Origin: Gracilaria caudata
Taxonomy: Eukaryota; Rhodophyta; Florideophyceae; Gracilariales; Gracilariaceae
Length of the DNA: 19,673 bases
Direction: 5' to 3'
Assembly (NCBI GenBank): GCA_030374735.1
Contig: JASCIV010000452.1
Span: 1-19,673, forward strand
Both the position numbers and the translations under genes were made by a program. Under the pieces are notes generated by a model. That model worked only from the letters and a program-made list of their open reading frames with translations. It did not search any database and had not been told where the DNA came from. Positions within the stretch are counted from its first letter, which is position 1. Every line of letters starts with the position of its first letter. Positions 15,603-19,673 of this stretch are shown in pieces.

Positions 15603-16736
15603 GCAAGCAGTGAGCGAACCTCCGCTAGGTCATTGGTTCGCAGTGATTTCATCATCTCCCCCCGCTGAACAAGAAGTTATTCTAGGACAAGTGCTTCACG
15701 AACATTTGAATTATACGCTGTTAAGAGTTCACCAATGTGTTCCGCTTGGCTTTATTACAAACTGCGTCTTATAAACCTTGTATCTGGGCTGGAGTGTTGC
15801 TTGGCCGAATCGCGCAACTATGGTTGCTAGTTGCGGATAAATAAACCGCAGTCACACGACGGCGAAATCGTTTTTGCGCGTCTCGATGGCGGTCTCGAGA
15901 TTATTATGATAATTTCAAACTCGAATGTCGAGGTCATTATAGGTTTGGACGTGTCACGGTGCTACGGGCGCGGTGAACTTCTGCGCGCCGCTCCTTGGGC
16001 ATGGTAGATATGCCTCCTGAGCACATCTATGATCCATATCGACACGAATGGTTGCAGTTTGTAAAGCAGGGCTCATTAATGGCGTCCGTCCGGTTAAAAG
16101 GCTGCGCTGTGCGGTTTTCTGTCAAAACTACCATCAGCTTTCGTCGGCTTTAACTGCAAGCGCGCCATCACATCGCCAGCGGCCAGTGTCAAGGTATGTT
16201 AGGCAACACGCCACAGGCCTGCGACTTCCGGCTCGAATGGTTCTCAGCAAACAACCGCAGCACCGATAGCGGTCAAGGCGCCTGGTTAACGTTACAAGGT
16301 TAGCCACGTACAGGATTGAGAACATATCGATTCGACATCGCGAATCGCAATTTTCCTTGTTGTACACGGCGCGCACTGAATTCACTGAATTACAAAAACT
16401 TTCACGGCGCCCGAAGATATTATGTGTCCGTCGGCTTCACGGCGGCGACCTGGAGCGCCAATTACGCGCTAGCACAGTCAGCTGCCGCGTACGCTTATCA
16501 CAGCGCGGTAACGATGGGCAAGTTCAACTTGCTTCACAACAGAGTCTGACAGTGACCTGCCGCTCCAGCTGAGCCCCTCCATTTCCGCCGGTCTAAGCGC
16601 CGTTTACCACGTCGTCTGTCCGCCCAGCTGGTTGCACATATACCTGTACGTTGTACCTTCGGTGCCCTGCGGGAAGCACGTTTTACGTGAGAGCAACACA
16701 TTAACATCCCAACTTGTGCTTACCCTACCGTGCTCG

Positions 16737-17864
16737 ATGAAACAAAAAGGCGCCGTATCGATAGCTGTAGCGGACCGGGTGGGTGCGCACGACAGCAGCA
16801 TGGCTTCGGCTCGCAAAAGACTCGAATCATCGCGAAAGATTAAAGACGTGCTGGTGCAATCCATATGCGTGGCGGTGCTAACAATCTTTGGACTGTACGC
16901 GCTGAACTTCTTGGCACCGCAGATCATTCATTCGTCGTCAGACGCTCTCAGCGACGTGGCGTTACATGCGTCATTAAACTCGTTACCAGCAGTAGCGCAC
17001 TCCAAACGGCTTCTGTTCTACAACAGGCCGCCAAAGACAGGCAGCACTTCGGTGCGAATCGCGATGAAAAAGGTGTTGTCGCAGCAGAATTTGGTGGCAG
17101 CAAAGTGCTTCAACATGATCGAATGGAATGAAATGGCACTTCGAACAATCATCAACCGCCGACACGTAGATTTCTATGGTTGTCATACACGCCTGAGTGC
17201 GGAGCGATTCCGCGAGATTGCAGCCATGAGAGCAGGTAATGTGACGTTCATGACAAGCACAAGAGAACCCTCCGATATCGTACTGTCCGCTTATCTGCAG
17301 GATCAGCGCGATCGAGACGTGGCAGCCATCAGCGACAAGAAGGAAATGGAGGCGGAGGTGGAACGATACAAACAGTATGTGGAAAGCTACCCCGTTGACG
17401 CGTTATATGGGTATCACGGCGCAAACGAAATTGCACGCTTGGATTCGTGTCCCGTGCAATGGCAGCACACCTCGGCCATGCGTCGCATCGCGTCGCGGTA
17501 CGAAATCGTGGTGGATCTGAAACGGGCGGAGGAATCGGCGGTGGTGGTGCAGGCCGTGACAGGATTGAAAGCGGATTTCAACGTGTTCTTTAACGAGAGG
17601 ACGAAGAAATCGACGCCAATGCTGGACAGATTACAGCAAGTGGACAGCTCTCACAGGACGTGCGGCAACGAGCTGGTGCACGAGGTTCTGACGATGCAAT
17701 TCAACGTGATCAAGGATCGGCTAATGCAGAACCGATGCTTTGACGAGGGCAACGGAAGCGGCGAATTGTGCGACCGAGCAAAGCTGACGATGGATAGCAT
17801 TAGGGAACGCGGTCGTCACGACTCCATGAAGGCGCGGGACGCGCTGCGAAAGCTCCCACAGTAA
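16737..17864 (+). CDS. Type II membrane carbohydrate sulfotransferase
   Basis: This is a Golgi-type sulfotransferase that moves sulfate from PAPS to a polysaccharide. It most resembles the heparan/uronyl 2-O-sulfotransferase group. From ATG 16737 it has 375 residues; ATG 16800 would give 354. A short basic cytosolic tail (RKRLESSRKIK) precedes one hydrophobic anchor at about 38-60, the usual type II layout. The 5'-phosphosulfate loop is YNRPPKTGSTSVRIAM (PKTGSTS at about 99-105). The 3'-phosphate motif is MTSTREPSDIVLSAYLQ (about 172-188), with the expected Arg and Ser. The lumenal part has several Cys (KCF, GCH, SCP, TCG, RCF, LCD) that could form disulfides. Red algae sulfate their cell-wall galactans, so a role there is a reasonable inference, but the acceptor sugar cannot be read from the sequence. 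The C-terminus is basic and helical. Confidence 0.85.
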   Translation: MKQKGAVSIAVADRVGAHDSSMASARKRLESSRKIKDVLVQSICVAVLTIFGLYALNFLAPQIIHSSSDALSDVALHASLNSLPAVAHSKRLLFYNRPPKTGSTSVRIAMKKVLSQQNLVAAKCFNMIEWNEMALRTIINRRHVDFYGCHTRLSAERFREIAAMRAGNVTFMTSTREPSDIVLSAYLQDQRDRDVAAISDKKEMEAEVERYKQYVESYPVDALYGYHGANEIARLDSCPVQWQHTSAMRRIASRYEIVVDLKRAEESAVVVQAVTGLKADFNVFFNERTKKSTPMLDRLQQVDSSHRTCGNELVHEVLTMQFNVIKDRLMQNRCFDEGNGSGELCDRAKLTMDSIRERGRHDSMKARDALRKLPQ

Positions 17865-18192
17865 AGCGCGCTGCATCTCGTTACAGCGGGGCAGGTCTCT
17901 CCATGAGGGAGGGAGTGAGCGATGCCCCAGATTTGCATCTTGATCAAGTTGATAGCCCCGCGTTGGGACAGCGTTGCGTGCGCGGCCAATGGCGCAGCCT
18001 CGCGTGGCGGGGCTGTCAAGCGTGGCATACGTGTCCCGCGAAGGCGTCCCTTCAACACGTCACGACAGTGCAACGCGAGGAACATGCGCGCCTGCAATTG
18101 TTCTTCGTTCTTCCGCCCCGCCTCGGCGCTGCTGTTGTTCGCGATCGTTTGCAGCCGCCGCCGCCGTCGCGGTCTTGGTCGTCGCCGTCGCC
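17865..18192 (+). promoter_or_regulatory. Spacer and probable promoter of the TMEM184 gene
   Basis: This 328-bp GC-rich spacer separates two genes on the same strand. A CCAATGG lies at 17986-17992, about 200 bp before the chosen ATG at 18193, and the 60 bases before the ATG are a GCC/GTC-rich run. The reading frame stays open back to an ATG at 17989 that lies within the CCAAT box, which argues that the upstream part is promoter rather than coding. Confidence 0.4.
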
Positions 18193-19317
18193 ATGTGGAA
18201 CGAGACGCTGTTCTGCGTCGTGGTGTTCGCAGCCGTGCTCGCGGTGGCCGCCGTCGTGTTGGCTACACGACACATTCTGTTGCATCTGAGACATTACTCG
18301 CGGCCGCAGTACCAGCTGCACATTGTTCGCATCCTCGCCATGGTTCCACTGTATTCAGTCACGTCATGGTTCGCGCTGGTGATCACGAACGAGACGCACG
18401 CGCTGGTGTTGGAGCTCATTCGCGATTCGTACGAGGCGTACGTTATATACAACTTTGTGGTGTTACTCATCAAGTATGGCGGCGGAGACCTGCATCTGTG
18501 TCGCTATTTGGAGGACCAGCCGCGCATGAGCCATCCGTGGCCGCTGAACATGTGGCTACCACCGCTCAAACTCGGCCCCGCGTTTCTCAACTCCGTGCGC
18601 GCCAGCGTTCTTCAGTTTGTGTTTGTGAAGCCTGCGGGCTCCGTGCTCAAGTTGTACGCGATAATGCACCATGACCGCGCCGTGCGAGCGCTCATTCTTG
18701 TGTGCGTTGCGCTGGTGAATAACATATCCATCTCGTGCGCGCTGTACGGGTTGGTTTTGTTTTACCACGCGGCGCACGCGTTGTTACTACCATTCCATCC
18801 GTTCGAGAAGTTTGTGAGCGTGAAGGCGGTGGTGTTCTTCTCCTTTTGGCAGGGCGTGGCGCTGAGCGTGGCGATTCGACTGGGCGTTTTGCACGATGTG
18901 CAGGGCTATTCGGCGCGGGAGCAGGCCACAGGGCTGCAGGATTTTCTGATTTGCTTCGAAATGGCTGTTGCTGCGATAGCGCATTACTTTGTATTCTCGT
19001 ACAGCGAGTACGAAGGGGAGGGCGAACAAGGCAGAAGCAAGTATGCGTTCTGGCACGTGGTGGATTTTCGCGACGTGCTTTCCGACGCGCACGATCGATT
19101 TTCAGGGGGCGTGGGATTCGAGGCGGAATTACGTGAGGAGCCAATTGTTGCCACTGAACACGCCAGCAGTACGGTGCTCGGCGAGCAAACGAGCATGCCA
19201 CAATGCGCGGATTATGGCAGTACACGCGTGGGCGGCGGCGCCAAGTCGCTGAGCGCGGACTTGATGGCGTCGCCTTGGAGACTGCCAAGTATGCCAAACT
19301 CCCGATATCCGCCGTGA
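18193..19317 (+). CDS. TMEM184: Seven-helix TMEM184/OST-alpha (DUF300) protein
   Basis: This is a membrane protein of the organic solute transporter subunit alpha / TMEM184 / LAZ1 family (DUF300). From ATG 18193 it has 374 residues and seven hydrophobic segments at about 8-27, 45-64, 80-95, 135-156, 165-190, 207-230 and 251-270. Family strings are clear: HLRHYSRPQYQLHIVRILAMVPLYS (31-55), IRDSYEAYVIYNF (76-88), GGGDL, SVLQFVFVKP (138-147) and KAVVFFSFWQGVAL (211-224). The cytosolic tail has the conserved HVVDFRDVLSDAHDRF (288-303), followed by a Ser/Gly-rich end. An in-frame ATG at 17989 would add 68 residues with an extra hydrophobic Ala/Val run; I prefer 18193, where family similarity begins. 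Animal relatives move steroids and bile acids, and plant LAZ1 is vacuolar and linked to brassinosteroid signalling. The substrate here is unknown. Confidence 0.92.
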   Translation: MWNETLFCVVVFAAVLAVAAVVLATRHILLHLRHYSRPQYQLHIVRILAMVPLYSVTSWFALVITNETHALVLELIRDSYEAYVIYNFVVLLIKYGGGDLHLCRYLEDQPRMSHPWPLNMWLPPLKLGPAFLNSVRASVLQFVFVKPAGSVLKLYAIMHHDRAVRALILVCVALVNNISISCALYGLVLFYHAAHALLLPFHPFEKFVSVKAVVFFSFWQGVALSVAIRLGVLHDVQGYSAREQATGLQDFLICFEMAVAAIAHYFVFSYSEYEGEGEQGRSKYAFWHVVDFRDVLSDAHDRFSGGVGFEAELREEPIVATEHASSTVLGEQTSMPQCADYGSTRVGGGAKSLSADLMASPWRLPSMPNSRYPP

Positions 19318-19673
19318 TGCATGTGCGCGCGGGGTGAGAGTCGGGGCACGGTGGCGGGGTTGTACCGATGCGCTGTAATGGTGAGCAACGGGAACAAGCA
19401 AGACAGACAGAGCGGGGGGGGGGGAGGGGGGGCAGAGAAGGCAGGTAGAGGAAGTTGACCGCCGGCGTGCAGAGTGCCTTGCCGAACGGTCGTGCCATTT
19501 ATTTTTGAAAAGACTTTCTCCTCTAATTGTCAGCAATCGTCAGTTACGTAAAGCTTTAATTTCCAGTTAAAAAGAAAAGAACAATTCGAAGGCAGTGCAG
19601 ATTACCCTTCTCATCGGCTTAATGTGAAACAGATTTTTGTTTGTTTCAAAATTATGTCCGTGCGCGCCGATTC
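19318..19673 (+). other. 3' region of the TMEM184 gene to the window edge
   Basis: No gene is visible. A purine-rich block (19381-19445) with a long broken G run is followed by an abrupt change to A/T-rich sequence after 19497, where 3' processing probably occurs. No canonical AATAAA is seen. The minus-strand frames across here are shadows of the GC-rich gene. Confidence 0.4.
19414..19432 (+). repeat. Broken poly-G run (11 G, A, 7 G)
   Basis: Eleven G's, one A and seven G's lie about 100 bases after the TMEM184 stop codon on the sense strand. In RNA such a tract could fold into a G-quadruplex. The exact count is uncertain, as for any homopolymer of this length. Confidence 0.8.

Larger units (their letters stand above)
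14621..16736. other. Long non-coding stretch before the sulfotransferase gene
   Basis: I see no gene I can support in these 2.1 kb; every frame is short and unlike known proteins. The first part (14621-15060) is T-rich and has a run of 14 C's (14736-14749). A hairpin followed by T5 lies at 15383-15411, and a pair of 19-base repeats at 15536-15602. An AATAAA motif lies at 15840-15845. A CCAAT box at 16458-16462, about 275 bp before the sulfotransferase ATG, suggests that the promoter of that gene starts near there. No tRNA-like GGTTCRANNCC box was found. Confidence 0.4.

Noticed and set aside
18692..19498. 268-codon minus-strand frame
   Set aside because: Shadow of the TMEM184 gene; Pro/Arg-rich product with no family signal.
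1..19673. CRISPR arrays, transposase genes, tRNA and rRNA genes
   Set aside because: Looked for repeated spacers, transposase motifs and tRNA T-loop boxes; none found on either strand by eye.

Overview
The window looks like nuclear DNA of a gene-dense, intron-poor eukaryotic alga. A unicellular or otherwise compact red alga is my best guess; this is inference and not shown by any single gene. The reasons are long single-exon genes, one 72-nt GT-AG intron in the whole window, a mitochondrial (not plastid) uL4 with a targeting leader, a plant/fungal SDP1/TGL-type lipase, a Golgi-type 2-O-sulfotransferase relative (such enzymes make sulfated wall polysaccharide in red algae), and CCAAT-box upstream regions. 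There are no operons, Shine-Dalgarno sites, CRISPR arrays, transposases or recognisable tRNA/rRNA genes.

Layout, left to right. 1-1191 has no convincing gene but holds two adjacent, almost perfect palindromes (1000-1055). 1192-2259 (+) is a PARL-type mitochondrial rhomboid protease split by the 72-nt intron. 2551-3168 (+) is an unrecognised disordered protein with Cdk-type sites. 3228-4097 (-) is mitochondrial ribosomal protein uL4. 4708-7233 (+) is a CLC chloride/proton exchanger, divergent from uL4 across a promoter with a mirrored GTCAC/GTGAC cluster. 7234-8480 is non-coding. 8481-9329 (+) is a TATDN3-type metal-dependent hydrolase, converging at 27 bp with 9357-10650 (-), a sphingosine/lipid kinase whose frame is broken at a six-base homopolymer. 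11084-13786 (+) is an SDP1-like triacylglycerol lipase, head to head with the lipid kinase. 14354-14620 (+) is a probable small basic protein behind a CCAAT-rich CpG-dense region. 14621-16736 is non-coding. 16737-17864 (+) is a type II membrane sulfotransferase, and 18193-19317 (+) is a seven-helix TMEM184/OST-alpha (DUF300) protein.

These are mostly conserved housekeeping or membrane/lipid genes rather than one system. The clearest functional pairing is the head-to-head lipid kinase and lipase over a shared CCAAT/TGACGTG promoter. The most unusual sequence features are the 1000-1055 double palindrome, the mirrored element array at 4370-4428, and the lipid-kinase frameshift. I did not find a convincing undescribed defence, mobile or biosynthetic system.
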